This document shows, in pieces, positions 22,726-30,820 of a stretch of 64,000 nt of DNA. The translations under genes were made by a program, and so were the position numbers. The notes beneath the pieces were generated by a model that saw only the letters and a program-made list of their open reading frames with translations, was not told the DNA's origin and searched no databases. Source of the stretch: Flagellatimonas centrodinii. Its GTDB lineage: Bacteria > Pseudomonadota > Gammaproteobacteria > Nevskiales > Nevskiaceae. Every line of letters begins with the position of its first letter. Position 1 is the first letter of the stretch. Location of the stretch: the NCBI RefSeq assembly GCF_016918765.2, contig NZ_CP092104.1:3398335-3462334 (forward strand). Reading direction: 5' to 3'.

Positions 22726-24018
22726 ATGCGAGGTCGCGCGGCCACCGTTGCCACCGCCCGGGCGATGATCGGGGGCGCCCTGATCGTCCTGCTCGCAGCC
22801 TGTGGCGATCGCCAACCGCCTCGGGAGTTCTGGATGCCGGCGGAACTGGCGGCCATCGAGTCGATGTCGATCACCCGCCTGCCCCCGCTGCCGCCGTCGC
22901 CCGGCAACCCGGTGGCCGACGCCCCGCGTGCCGTGGCGCTGGGTCATCGCCTGTTCTTCGACCCCCGTTTGAGCGCCAACGGCGCGGTGGCCTGCGCCAG
23001 CTGCCATCGGCCGGATTACCACTTCAAGGACGACGTCGCCCGCTCCCGCGGCATCGGCCGGACCGCGCGCAAGAGCATGAGCGTGGTGGGTGCGGCCTAC
23101 AGCCCCTGGCTGTTCTGGGACGGCCGCCGCGACAGCCTCTGGTCACAGGCACTGGAGCCATTGGAAGATCCGCTCGAGCACGGGACGACGCGCGTGCAGG
23201 TCGCGCGGTTGATGCACGACCTGTCCGCGTATCGTGACGACTACGAAACCCTGTTCGGCCCCCTGCCTGACCTGGACGATACCGAACGCTTTCCGCCCGC
23301 CAACCCGCGGGGCAATGCCGACCAACGTGCCGCGTGGGCAGCGATGACCCCCGAGGACCAGGTCGCCGTCGCCACCGTCTTCGCCAACGTCGGCCGGGCA
23401 CTGGAGGCCTATCAACGCCGCCTGCTACCGGGGCCGGCGCCCTTCGATGCCTTCGCCGATGCACTGGTCGCCGGCGATCAGGCGCGTGCCGAAACGCTAC
23501 TCACGGCGGATCAGCGTCAGGGCCTCAAGCTGTTTGTCGGTCGCGCCAACTGCATCCATTGTCACAACGGCCCGCTGCTCACCAACCACGAATTCCACAA
23601 CACCGGGCTGACCGACCCGAACGTGATGCCCACCGACCGCGGCCGTGCCGTGGGCGTGGACCTGCTGCGGGCAGATCCCTTCAACTGCCTGGGCCGGTAC
23701 AGCCCCGCAGATCCACAGGACTGTGCCGAACTGCGCTTCGTGAAAACCACCGGGATCGAACTTGAAGGCGCCTTCCGCACCATCAGCCTGCGCAACATTG
23801 CCGGCAGCGGGCCGTTCATGCACACCGGGCAATTCGAGACACTGACCGAGGTGGTCGATCACTACAACCGTGCACAGCCAACCCTCATCAGCGCCGAACT
23901 GACGCCGCTGCGACTGACGGCGGGGCAGATTCAGCAGCTGGTGGCGTTTCTCGACAGCCTGAGCGCGCCGCTGGCGACGCCGGCGTATCTGTTGGAGGCG
24001 CCGCTGTTGTCGCAGTGA
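22726..24018 (+). CDS. Di-heme cytochrome c peroxidase / MauG-family lipoprotein
   Basis: A 430-residue protein with a lipobox (LIVLLAAC, Cys26) and two heme c motifs, CASCH at residues 90-94 and CIHCH at 276-280. The cytochrome c peroxidase pattern is present: LGHRLFFDPRLS before the first heme, LFWDGRRDSLWSQALEPLEDPLEHG between, and LRNIAGSGPFMHTGQFETLTEVVDHYN near the end. Family members reduce peroxide or, as in MauG and MbnH, oxidise residues of a partner protein. Which applies here cannot be told, but pairing with the small FixH-like gene and the FecIR-receptor locus makes a partner-modifying role worth considering. Confidence 0.9.
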   Translation: MRGRAATVATARAMIGGALIVLLAACGDRQPPREFWMPAELAAIESMSITRLPPLPPSPGNPVADAPRAVALGHRLFFDPRLSANGAVACASCHRPDYHFKDDVARSRGIGRTARKSMSVVGAAYSPWLFWDGRRDSLWSQALEPLEDPLEHGTTRVQVARLMHDLSAYRDDYETLFGPLPDLDDTERFPPANPRGNADQRAAWAAMTPEDQVAVATVFANVGRALEAYQRRLLPGPAPFDAFADALVAGDQARAETLLTADQRQGLKLFVGRANCIHCHNGPLLTNHEFHNTGLTDPNVMPTDRGRAVGVDLLRADPFNCLGRYSPADPQDCAELRFVKTTGIELEGAFRTISLRNIAGSGPFMHTGQFETLTEVVDHYNRAQPTLISAELTPLRLTAGQIQQLVAFLDSLSAPLATPAYLLEAPLLSQ

Positions 24019-24057
24019 CAAAAGGAGCGCCCCGACCTCCATATCCATAAGTGTCAT

Positions 24058-24152
24058 GTCATTGCGAGTCCGCGCAGCGGGCGTGGCAATCTCATCGCAA
24101 TGGCGCTGCCGGCCGGGTGAGATCGCCGCGGGGCGATGCCCCTCGCGATGAC
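24058..24152. repeat. Family A extragenic element, full copy
   Basis: Starts GTCATTGCGAG and ends CTCGCGATGAC, near-perfect inverted ends about 95 bp apart. Inside are GGCAATCTC and GAGATCGCC as an inner inverted pair, and two GC hairpins. The same element recurs at 36732, 38030, 49195, 52070, 54756 and 62098. It lies 40 bp after the peroxidase gene. No coding content. Confidence 0.85.
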
Positions 24153-24154
24153 AA

Positions 24155-24181
24155 AAGAAAATCCCCGCTGACGCGGGGTTT
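24155..24181 (-). terminator. Terminator-like hairpin, second in tandem behind tRNA-Ser
   Basis: CCCCGC (24163-24168) pairs with GCGGGG (24173-24178). Read on the minus strand it is followed by ATTTTCTTTTGT, a good U-rich tail. Together with the segment after it, this copies the arrangement of the tRNA-Ser terminator about 168 bp away. Confidence 0.65.
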
Positions 24182-24322
24182 GGTATTGGCGGAGAGAGAG
24201 GGAAAGTTCAGAATCGCTGAAGGCGATTCCTCACCCGGCAGCAAAGCCGCCGGGCTAAGCGCCACTCGCCTCTGGCGAGTGGTCGAACCCCAGGGTTCTC
24301 ATCCCTCTCTCAATCGGGATAA

Positions 24323-24350
24323 AGAAAAGCCCCGCATCGCGGGGCTTTGA
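24323..24350 (-). terminator. Rho-independent terminator of tRNA-Ser
   Basis: AGCCCCGC and GCGGGGCT form a strong stem with a 3-nt loop. On the minus strand it is followed by TTTCTTT and lies directly after the tRNA 3' end. Confidence 0.8.
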
Positions 24351-24353
24351 TAT

Positions 24354-24445
24354 TGGCGGAGAGAGAGGGATTCGAACCCTCGATACGGTTTGACCCGTAT
24401 ACACGCTTTCCAGGCGTGCTCCTTCAACCACTCGGACACCTCTCC
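24354..24445 (-). tRNA. tRNA-Ser (anticodon GGA)
   Basis: Minus-strand cloverleaf beginning GGAGAGGTGTCCGAGTGG, with the anticodon arm CACGCCT-GGAAAGCGTG (anticodon GGA), a long variable arm (ATACGGGTCAAACCGTAT) as in serine tRNAs, a T-arm GGGTTCGAATCCC and an encoded 3' CCA at 24354-24356. Length 92 nt. It is followed by a terminator, and a partial copy of its 3' end lies at 24187-24203. Confidence 0.95.
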
Positions 24446-24542
24446 TAATCTCGGGGCGTACTGCCCTACCCGTCCATGGTGCGTTGCCCAGCCCGGCCGT
24501 CCTGACCCCTTCCTGCATCCCTTCAAGCCGCGAAGGGCGCGC

Positions 24543-24548
24543 AGTATA
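24543..24548 (-). promoter_or_regulatory. Putative -10 element of the tRNA-Ser promoter
   Basis: Minus-strand TATACT followed by a GC-rich discriminator (GCGCGCC), the form common at tRNA promoters. It lies about 98 bp upstream of the mature tRNA 5' end; no convincing -35 is seen at the usual distance. Confidence 0.35.
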
Positions 24549-24564
24549 GCGGATGACCCGGCGC

Positions 24565-24879
24565 TCAAGAAGCTGCTTCGGGCTCCGGTTCCGACAGGTA
24601 CTCGGCGGGCAGCGCTGGCGGAATGTCGAGGCAGCGGACACTGGTCTTGCCGGGCCGGTCGGGGTCCGGCTCGGTGGCAGCGAACGGCTCGGCGTTGGCA
24701 CCGTCGACATCGGGAACCACCAGTGCCGCCGAAGAGCTGGGCGGCGCGATCCCATCGACCGGCTGCAAGGCGCCGGTAGACGTTGCGCGCTGATAGGGGA
24801 ACTCGCCCTCGCAATGCCGGTTGCTGCTGCATCCTGCAACCAGAACGGCGAGCGCCAGGAGAGACCAGGTGGTTTTCAT
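24565..24879 (-). CDS. Small lipoprotein at the bamC position downstream of dapA
   Basis: A 104-residue lipoprotein with signal WSLLALAVLVAGC|SSN. The mature region is Pro/Asp/Glu-rich and low in predicted structure, with CLDIPPALPAEYL near the C-terminus. It overlaps dapA (ATGA at 24876-24879). In enterobacteria the gene after dapA is bamC (nlpB), whose flexible N-terminus also has a short 'LDIRPPAQP'-like stretch, so this may be a reduced BamC-type protein that keeps only the BamD-binding lasso. That link is inference; sequence similarity is slight. Confidence 0.7.
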   Translation of the reverse strand: MKTTWSLLALAVLVAGCSSNRHCEGEFPYQRATSTGALQPVDGIAPPSSSAALVVPDVDGANAEPFAATEPDPDRPGKTSVRCLDIPPALPAEYLSEPEPEAAS

Positions 24880-25757
24880 GCAATGACCTCGGCCGCACGG
24901 AGGGCGGCGATGATGCGGGGTTGAAGGTTGGCGCTCATCGGCACCATGGGCAGGCGCAGGCCCGGGGGAACGCGGCCCATGTGGTGCAGCGCCCACTTGA
25001 CGGGAATGGGATTGGGTTCGAGGAACAGGTCCTGATGCAGCAGGGCGAGTTTGGCGTCGGCGGCTTCGGCGGCGGCGACGTCGCCGGCACGGGCGGCGGC
25101 ACACATGGCGTGCATCAGCCGCGGCGCGACATTGGCGGTCACCGAGATGTCGCCATGGAACCCGAGCAGGATCGACTCGCGGGCGGTCGCGTCATCACCC
25201 GAGTACAAGGCGAAGTCGGCGGGCAAGCCCAGCGCCAGCAGCGCCCTGACGCGATCGAGATCGCCGCGGGCTTCCTTGAGGCCGACGATATTGTCGACCG
25301 GCGCCAGCCGCTGCACGGTTTCCGGCAGCAAATCCACGCCCGTGCGTCCCGGCACGTTGTACAGAATGATCGGCAGCGGCACCGCTTCGGCGATGGCGAG
25401 GTAGTGGCGGTACAGGCCTTCCTGCGGCGGTTTGTTGTAGTACGGGGTCACCAGCAACGCCGCATCCGCGCCGGCCTGCTGGCCAAGGCGGGTCAACTCG
25501 ATGGCTTCGGCGGTGCTGTTGGCACCGGTGCCGGCGATCACCGGCACCCGCCCGGCGGCCCGCTGCACCACCCGGCGGATCACCTCGATGTGCTCGTCCA
25601 CCTCCAGGGTGGCGGACTCACCGGTGGTGCCGACCGCCACCAGAGCGTCGGTGCCTTCGTCGATGTGCCAGTCGACCAGCGCGTCGAGCGCGCGCCAGTC
25701 CACCGCGCCATCGGCGGCCATCGGGGTCACAAGCGCGACAATGCTGCCTTGAATCAT
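24876..25757 (-). CDS. dapA: 4-Hydroxy-tetrahydrodipicolinate synthase
   Basis: A 293-residue TIM-barrel enzyme that condenses pyruvate with aspartate semialdehyde in lysine/diaminopimelate synthesis, in the cytoplasm. Hallmarks: GSIVALVTPM at the N-terminus, VGTTGESATL, the YYNKPPQEGLYRHY segment with the catalytic Tyr, YNVPGRTGVDL, and the Schiff-base Lys in GLKEARGDL. The start at 25757 gives the standard length; the frame is open upstream but runs into the divergent gcvR. Divergent from gcvR as in E. coli. A minus-strand TATACT in the gap with gcvR is a possible -10. Confidence 0.96.
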   Translation of the reverse strand: MIQGSIVALVTPMAADGAVDWRALDALVDWHIDEGTDALVAVGTTGESATLEVDEHIEVIRRVVQRAAGRVPVIAGTGANSTAEAIELTRLGQQAGADAALLVTPYYNKPPQEGLYRHYLAIAEAVPLPIILYNVPGRTGVDLLPETVQRLAPVDNIVGLKEARGDLDRVRALLALGLPADFALYSGDDATARESILLGFHGDISVTANVAPRLMHAMCAAARAGDVAAAEAADAKLALLHQDLFLEPNPIPVKWALHHMGRVPPGLRLPMVPMSANLQPRIIAALRAAEVIA

Positions 25758-25859
25758 GCGGGGCGGACGGGAAAGGTCGAAAGACCGACGAGTATAGCGG
25801 CAGGCCCGCCGCCTTGGGCGGACGCCGGGGCGGCCCGCATTTGAGTAAACTCGCGACCG

Positions 25860-26417
25860 ATGGAAGCCCAGAACGCCATGAACACCGCTGAAAACCTCCT
25901 GTCCATCTCCATCCTGGGGCGCGCCCGTGCGGACATCCCATTGGAGCTGTTCAAGGCCATCCGCGAGCGCGGGGGCGAAGTGGAGGACTGCCGGATCGCG
26001 CCGATTGGCGACCTGGTGACCGCCAACATGGTGGTATCGGGCAATTGGAGCACCCTCGGCCGACTCGAGACCGCCCTGCCCGGGGTCGCCGAGCGGATGG
26101 ACCTGCAGGTGCGCTTCGAGCGCTGCGGTGCCCGCGAACCGAGCCCCGACTTCCGACCCTACGCGGTCGACGTGATCGCGCCGCAGCAGCCGGACCTGCT
26201 GGTGCACCTGCTCGAATTCTTCCGTTCCCAGGGCGTGCAGGTGCCGGAGATTTCATCGCAGAAGTACGCCTCCACCCACACCGGCGCCAGCATGTGCAGC
26301 GTGCAGATGGTGTCGCACGTGCCGGTGAACCAGCACCCCCAGGCACTTCGTGAAGCTTTTATGGATCTCTGCGACGATCTCAACGCGGATGGCATGATGG
26401 ACCCCATCAAGACCTGA
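25860..26417 (+). CDS. gcvR: Glycine cleavage system regulator GcvR (ACT protein)
   Basis: A 185-residue protein with two ACT-type domains (LLSISILGRARADIPLELFKAIRERGGEVEDCRI and VDVIAPQQPDLLVHLLEFFRSQGVQVPEISSQKY). In enterobacteria GcvR binds GcvA and, with glycine, controls the glycine cleavage operon; no GcvA is in this window. ATG at 25860 or 25878 may start it. Gene order dapA / gcvR / bcp matches E. coli, supporting the call. Confidence 0.88.
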   Translation: MEAQNAMNTAENLLSISILGRARADIPLELFKAIRERGGEVEDCRIAPIGDLVTANMVVSGNWSTLGRLETALPGVAERMDLQVRFERCGAREPSPDFRPYAVDVIAPQQPDLLVHLLEFFRSQGVQVPEISSQKYASTHTGASMCSVQMVSHVPVNQHPQALREAFMDLCDDLNADGMMDPIKT

Positions 26418-26448
26418 ACCAGATGGGCCTCGGTGCCCCGGAGACCTG

Positions 26449-26913
26449 ATGAGCTTTGACCTCGGCAGCCCCCTTCCCGACCTCACACTGGCCGCCAGCG
26501 GCGGCCGCGAGATTGCGCTGAAATCGTTCAAGGGCGCGCCTCTGGTGGTGTACTTCTACCCCAAGGACAATACGCCGGGTTGCACCCAGGAAGGTCAGGA
26601 CTTCCGCGACCTCTATGCCGAGTTTCAGGCCGCCGGCTGCGAAATCGTCGGCGTCTCCCGCGACAGCGTGAAATCGCACGACAACTTCGTCGCCAAGTTC
26701 GACTTCCCCTTCCCCTTGTTGTCCGACCCCGACGAGGCCATGTGCCTCGCCTTTGACGTCATCAAGGAAAAAACCCTCTACGGCCGCAAGTACGTGGGGG
26801 TGGACCGCAGCACTTTCCTGTTCGACAGCAAGGGCAAGCTGCGGGAGGCCTGGCGCGGGGTGAAGGTGAAAGGTCATGCCCAGGCTGTGCTGGACGCCGT
26901 GAAGGCGCTTTGA
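26449..26913 (+). CDS. bcp: Thioredoxin-dependent peroxiredoxin Bcp
   Basis: A 154-residue atypical peroxiredoxin that reduces hydroperoxides in the cytoplasm. The active site is YFYPKDNTPGCTQEGQDFRD with the peroxidatic Cys in PGCT. A conserved Cys five residues later, as in 2-Cys BCPs, is not present (TQEGQ), so it is likely a 1-Cys type or uses Cys64 in AAGCEIVGVS. The IVGVSRDSVKSHDNFVAKFDFPFPLLSD segment is typical. It follows gcvR by 31 bp. Confidence 0.93.
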   Translation: MSFDLGSPLPDLTLAASGGREIALKSFKGAPLVVYFYPKDNTPGCTQEGQDFRDLYAEFQAAGCEIVGVSRDSVKSHDNFVAKFDFPFPLLSDPDEAMCLAFDVIKEKTLYGRKYVGVDRSTFLFDSKGKLREAWRGVKVKGHAQAVLDAVKAL

Positions 26914-27046
26914 TGGCCGGTCGCGCTGCGCGCACCCCACCCTCCCCGTGCCATCGGCACGGTCGTTGCCTCCCCTTTCTGGCCGCGGCTGCTGCCACGC
27001 AGTCGACGCCGCCCCATGGCCCCGCGCCCCACTCTGACAGGCCCGC

Positions 27047-28468
27047 ATGAGCAAGAAAAAAATCTTCGTTCTCGACACCAACGTCCTGCTCCACGACCCC
27101 AGCTGCCTGTTCCGATTTGAAGACAACGACCTCTACGTGCCGATGGTGGTGCTGGAGGAACTCGACGCCGCCAAGAAAGGCACCACCGAAATCGCCCGCA
27201 ACGCGCGGCAGGTGAGTCGCTTTCTTGAAGAGATGATGCGTGATGCCGACCACGCGCAGATCGAGAAAGGGCTGGCGCTGCCGGCGCCGCAGGGCCATCA
27301 CCGCAACGGCAGCAACAGCCTCAAGCCGGTGAGCGGCCGGCTGTTCTTCCAGACCCGGCCCACCAGCGCCGACCTGCCCGGCAACATGCCGGGCAACAAG
27401 CCGGACAACAGCATTCTCATCACCACGCTGTCGCTGCAGGCGGAGCATCCGCGGCGGCCGGTGATCCTGGTCAGCAAGGACATCAACCTCCGCATCAAGG
27501 CCGCCATCGTCGGCGTGGTCACCGAGGACTACACCAACGATCAGGTGCTGGAAGATGCCGACCTGCTCTACACCGGCTACACCGAACTGCCGGCCGACTT
27601 CTGGCAGACCCACGGCGACACCATGGAAAGCTGGCAGGACAGCCTCGGCCGTGCCTGCTATCGGGTGAAGGGGCCGCTGGCGGCACAGTGGCACGTCAAC
27701 CAGTTCCTCTACATTCCCGATGGCGACGAGCGCGGACTGGAGCTGGTGGTGCAGGCGGTGGACGATGACCTCGCCGAAGTGCGCGTCATCCGCGACTATC
27801 GCGCCACCCGCACCAGCGTCTGGGGCGTGCATGCCAAGAACCGCGAACAGAACTACGCGCTGAACCTGCTGCTCGATCCCGACATCGACTTCGTCACCAT
27901 TCTCGGCAATGCCGGCACCGGCAAGACCCTGCTGACGCTGGCCGCCGGGCTCGCCCAGGTGCTGGACGAAACCCGCTATCGCGAGATCATCATGACCCGT
28001 GTCACGGTACCGCTGGGCGACGACATCGGCTTTCTCCCGGGGTCCGAGGAAGAGAAGATGACGCCGTGGATGGGCGCACTGATGGACAACCTGGAAGTGC
28101 TCACCCAGACCAGCAATGCCGGCGACTGGGAACGTGCCGCCACCAACGACCTGCTGGCCAAACGCATCAAGATCCGTTCGATCAACTTCATGCGCGGGCG
28201 CACCTTCCTCAACCGCTTCATCATCATCGACGAGGCGCAGAACCTCACCGCCAAGCAGATGAAGACCCTGATCACCCGCTGCGGCCCCGGCAGCAAGATG
28301 ATCTGCCTGGGCAACCTCGGCCAGATCGATACACCCTATCTGTCGGAAACCACCTCCGGCCTCACCTTCGTGGTCGACCGCTTCCAGGGTTGGCCGCACG
28401 GCGGGCACGTCACGCTGGCGCGCGGTGAGCGCTCGCGGCTGGCGGCCTTTGCCTCGGACGTGCTTTGA
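27047..28468 (+). CDS. PIN-PhoH ATPase
   Basis: A 473-residue protein: an N-terminal PIN nuclease-type domain (FVLDTNVLLHDPSCLFRFEDNDLYVPMVVLEELD) and a C-terminal PhoH P-loop ATPase with GNAGTGKTLLTLAAGL (Walker A near residue 287) and FIIIDEAQNLTAKQMK (Walker B), then LGNLGQIDTPYLSETTSGLTFVVDRFQGWPHGGHVTL. PhoH2-type proteins couple RNA unwinding with RNase activity. 133 bp without a gene separate it from bcp. The next small gene follows directly. Confidence 0.93.
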   Translation: MSKKKIFVLDTNVLLHDPSCLFRFEDNDLYVPMVVLEELDAAKKGTTEIARNARQVSRFLEEMMRDADHAQIEKGLALPAPQGHHRNGSNSLKPVSGRLFFQTRPTSADLPGNMPGNKPDNSILITTLSLQAEHPRRPVILVSKDINLRIKAAIVGVVTEDYTNDQVLEDADLLYTGYTELPADFWQTHGDTMESWQDSLGRACYRVKGPLAAQWHVNQFLYIPDGDERGLELVVQAVDDDLAEVRVIRDYRATRTSVWGVHAKNREQNYALNLLLDPDIDFVTILGNAGTGKTLLTLAAGLAQVLDETRYREIIMTRVTVPLGDDIGFLPGSEEEKMTPWMGALMDNLEVLTQTSNAGDWERAATNDLLAKRIKIRSINFMRGRTFLNRFIIIDEAQNLTAKQMKTLITRCGPGSKMICLGNLGQIDTPYLSETTSGLTFVVDRFQGWPHGGHVTLARGERSRLAAFASDVL

Positions 28469-28470
28469 GC

Positions 28471-28800
28471 ATGTTGGGCCGGCTCAAGGAGATGAAGGAC
28501 AGCGCCATTGCGATGGCGCTGAAGACGTTCATCAGCGAACGCTTCGGTGCCTACGGCGAGCTGCTCGACTGCAGCGTCGATACCCGCAACAGCCGTATCG
28601 CCATCAAGGCCCTGCTGAAGGGCGAGGCCACCCCCATCGAACTGAGTGTCGAGCGCTACACGGTGGAGCGCCGCGGCGGCGAGCGCTACATCACGCTGGA
28701 AAGCATCGTCTGTTCACGCGAATGGATCGCGCTACTGCTGATGCGCCTGTATGGCCGCAAGCCACTGAAGCTGCCGGCAGCCGCGGCGGCGCTGCTCTAG
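28471..28800 (+). CDS. Small conserved-looking protein of unknown function
   Basis: A 109-residue soluble protein, MLGRLKEMKDSAIAMALK..., with no signal peptide or membrane segment. It shows alternating beta/alpha character (LLDCSVDTRNSRIAIKALLKGEATPIELSVERYTVERR, then a helix WIALLLMRLYGRK). It starts 2 bp after the phoH stop, so it is probably co-translated with it; a TTG at 28465 overlapping that stop is an alternative start. I do not recognise the family. The Ala-rich end (PAAAAALL) stops just where the repeat region begins. Confidence 0.7.
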   Translation: MLGRLKEMKDSAIAMALKTFISERFGAYGELLDCSVDTRNSRIAIKALLKGEATPIELSVERYTVERRGGERYITLESIVCSREWIALLLMRLYGRKPLKLPAAAAALL

Positions 28801-29112
28801 TGCTGAGTGCTGAGTGGTGAGTGGTGAGTGGTGAGTGCCGAGTAACGGCAACGAGCAACGCCGACGTCTTGTCATCGCGAGGGTGAACCCCGCCGTTATT
28901 GCGAGCACTGCTCGCGGGTGGGGTGAACGCACCGGCATGGAAGCCGGGGCTGGAGTAAATTCGCGAAGTGACGGTTCGCCAGGATGGCCAGCGCTGACGT
29001 GCAATCGCGGCACGACCCAAGGTGTATTCGCGGCACAACCCAACGCCTATTCGGGGCATTGCCGTCCGGATGAGATTGCCGCGCCCACTGCGCGGGCTCG
29101 CAATGACGACAG
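28801..29112. repeat. Composite repeat region: families C, B and A
   Basis: 28801-28848 is a run of TGAGTGCTGAGTGGTGAG-type units (family C). 28867-28885 is the end of a family A element fused to family B (28881-29060), which starts GGGTGAACCCCGCCG, contains the 15-bp palindrome at 28901-28915, and continues with a conserved body (GGTTCGCCAGGATGGCCAGC). 29056-29112 is a half family A element. No gene is supported. Confidence 0.8.
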
Positions 29113-29138
29113 GCGGAGTGCCGAGCGACGAATCGCGG

Positions 29139-30170
29139 TCACGCACGCCCGCTGTCAAAGGCCATTACCTCGGCCAGTGATGCGGCGCCGGTGAGTCGCA
29201 TCAGCAGGCGGTCGAGGCCCAGCGCGACACCGGCGCAATCCGGCAGCCCGGCGTGCAAGGCGGCAATCAGGTGGCGGTCGTAGGGCGGCACCGGTCGTCC
29301 TTCGGCCTGCCGTCGCGCCTGGTCGGCCTCGAAGCGGCGCTGCTGCTCGTCGGCATCGGCCAGTTCATGAAAGCCGTTGGCCAGCTCCAGGCCATCCCAG
29401 AACAGCTCGAAGCGTTGTGCCTTGCCCGCGACCACCCGTGACAACGCGGCCTGGCTGGCAGGAAAGTCATGCAGAAAGCAGGGGAATTCCCGCCCCAGCT
29501 CCGGCCCGACGCGAAAGCTCATCCACAGGTCGAGCAGGGTGTCGCGGTCTGCGCCGTCATCCAGGGCCTCCGCCTCGGGCAGGGTGCGCAAGTGGTCCAG
29601 CGCGACGGTCTCCGGATCAAAGCCGGCATGGCACCGGAACGCCTCGGCGTAGGTCAGGCGGGCGAACGGGCCGACCGCTCCGAGTCCCCGCAACAAGGCC
29701 TCCACCTCGTCCATCAGCCGATGGTGGTCATACCCGGGTCGATACCACTCCAGCAGACTGAACTCCGGATTGTGATAACGGCCTGATTCCTCGGCACGAA
29801 ACACCTTGGCGATCTGCCAGATCGGCCCGCTGCCGGCACACAGCAGACGCTTCATCGCGAATTCGGGGGAGGTGTGAAGGAAGCCGTGAGGCGCAGCGGC
29901 AAAGCTGTCGATATGGCGGTCGACGGTGGCGTGCGCGGAGAGGATCGGCGTTTCCACCTCCATCACCCCACGCGCATCAAAAAAGGCGCGGATGGACCGA
30001 TACAGGTCCGCCCGCGCCTTAAGTTGCTCGATCGTGGCGGTGGGCGCCCAGTACGGGTCGATTCCTTCGGGGCTGCCGCCCGTCCTCCGCGAACTCGAGG
30101 GGGCCACTGGCCCTCTCGAAGGCGCGTCCGCTCCGGACTCCCGATTCCCGATTCCCGGCCGCAAGGCCAT
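29139..30170 (-). CDS. epmA: EF-P--(R)-beta-lysine ligase EpmA (PoxA/GenX)
   Basis: A 343-codon frame for a class II LysRS-like enzyme that attaches (R)-beta-lysine to Lys34 of EF-P. Motifs: RGVMEVETPILS (motif 1), FRAEESGRYHNPEFSLLEWYRPGYDHHRLMDEVE (motif 2) and GVALGLDRLLMRLTG (motif 3). No anticodon-binding domain, as expected. The ATG at 30170 overlaps the efp stop (TAATG), but the first ~35 residues are not EpmA-like and derive from a GGGAATC repeat plus a hairpin; a GTG at 30107 gives 322 residues, near the usual ~325. Translational coupling to efp would match enzyme to substrate. Confidence 0.93.
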   Translation of the reverse strand: MALRPGIGNRESGADAPSRGPVAPSSSRRTGGSPEGIDPYWAPTATIEQLKARADLYRSIRAFFDARGVMEVETPILSAHATVDRHIDSFAAAPHGFLHTSPEFAMKRLLCAGSGPIWQIAKVFRAEESGRYHNPEFSLLEWYRPGYDHHRLMDEVEALLRGLGAVGPFARLTYAEAFRCHAGFDPETVALDHLRTLPEAEALDDGADRDTLLDLWMSFRVGPELGREFPCFLHDFPASQAALSRVVAGKAQRFELFWDGLELANGFHELADADEQQRRFEADQARRQAEGRPVPPYDRHLIAALHAGLPDCAGVALGLDRLLMRLTGAASLAEVMAFDSGRA

Positions 30171-30739
30171 TACTTGCCGACACGCCCCATGTATTCACCG
30201 GTCCGGGTGTCGCACTTGACGAGTTCGCCCTGCTGGACGAACAGCGGCACGCGCACCACGGCACCGGTTTCCAGGGTGGCGGGCTTGCCGCCACCGCCGG
30301 AGGTGTCGCCCCGGACGCCGGGATCGGTTTCGGTGATCTGCAGTTCCACCGTGTTGGGCGGGCTGATGTAGAGCGGTACGCCGTTCCACAGCATGACGCG
30401 GCAGGTTTCTTCGCCCTTGATCCACTTGGCAGCATCTTCCACCGCCGCCTGGGAGGCCTGGATCTGCTCATACGACGAGGGGTTCATGAAGTGCCAGAAC
30501 TCACCATCGTTGTAGAGGTACTGCATGTCCGTCTCTTCGATGTCGGCGACTTCCCAGCCATCTCCGGACCGCAAGGTCTTCTCCAGCACGCGGCCGGTCT
30601 TCAGGTTGCGCACCTTCAGGGAGTTGGTGGCCTGGCCCTTGCCGGGCTTGCGGTACTCGTTATCGATGACGGCATAGGGGTCGCCGTCGATCAGAACCTT
30701 GGTACCCGCCTTCATTTCATTGGTGCTAACCGTTGCCAT
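30170..30739 (-). CDS. efp: Translation elongation factor P
   Basis: A 189-residue EF-P that relieves ribosome stalling at polyproline. The modified residue is Lys34 in RKPGKGQA, the form targeted by beta-lysylation, in agreement with epmA and epmB on either side. The three OB-like domains are present, including [12 protein letters not shown] and [26 protein letters not shown] at the C-terminus. Start at 30739 gives the standard length. It is transcribed with epmA and divergently from epmB. Confidence 0.97.
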   Translation of the reverse strand: MATVSTNEMKAGTKVLIDGDPYAVIDNEYRKPGKGQATNSLKVRNLKTGRVLEKTLRSGDGWEVADIEETDMQYLYNDGEFWHFMNPSSYEQIQASQAAVEDAAKWIKGEETCRVMLWNGVPLYISPPNTVELQITETDPGVRGDTSGGGGKPATLETGAVVRVPLFVQQGELVKCDTRTGEYMGRVGK

Positions 30740-30820
30740 GCCTGCGTACTCAGTCGTCGTGAATGGGGATGCTAAAAAATGGTTGCCGGACCCGATGCGG
30801 CCCCTGACAATGCGGGCGGC

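Noticed and set aside
13168..24018. A complete methanobactin biosynthesis locus
   Set aside because: No mbnB/mbnC-type genes and no short Cys-rich precursor peptide were seen; only the regulator-receptor-heme enzyme part is comparable.
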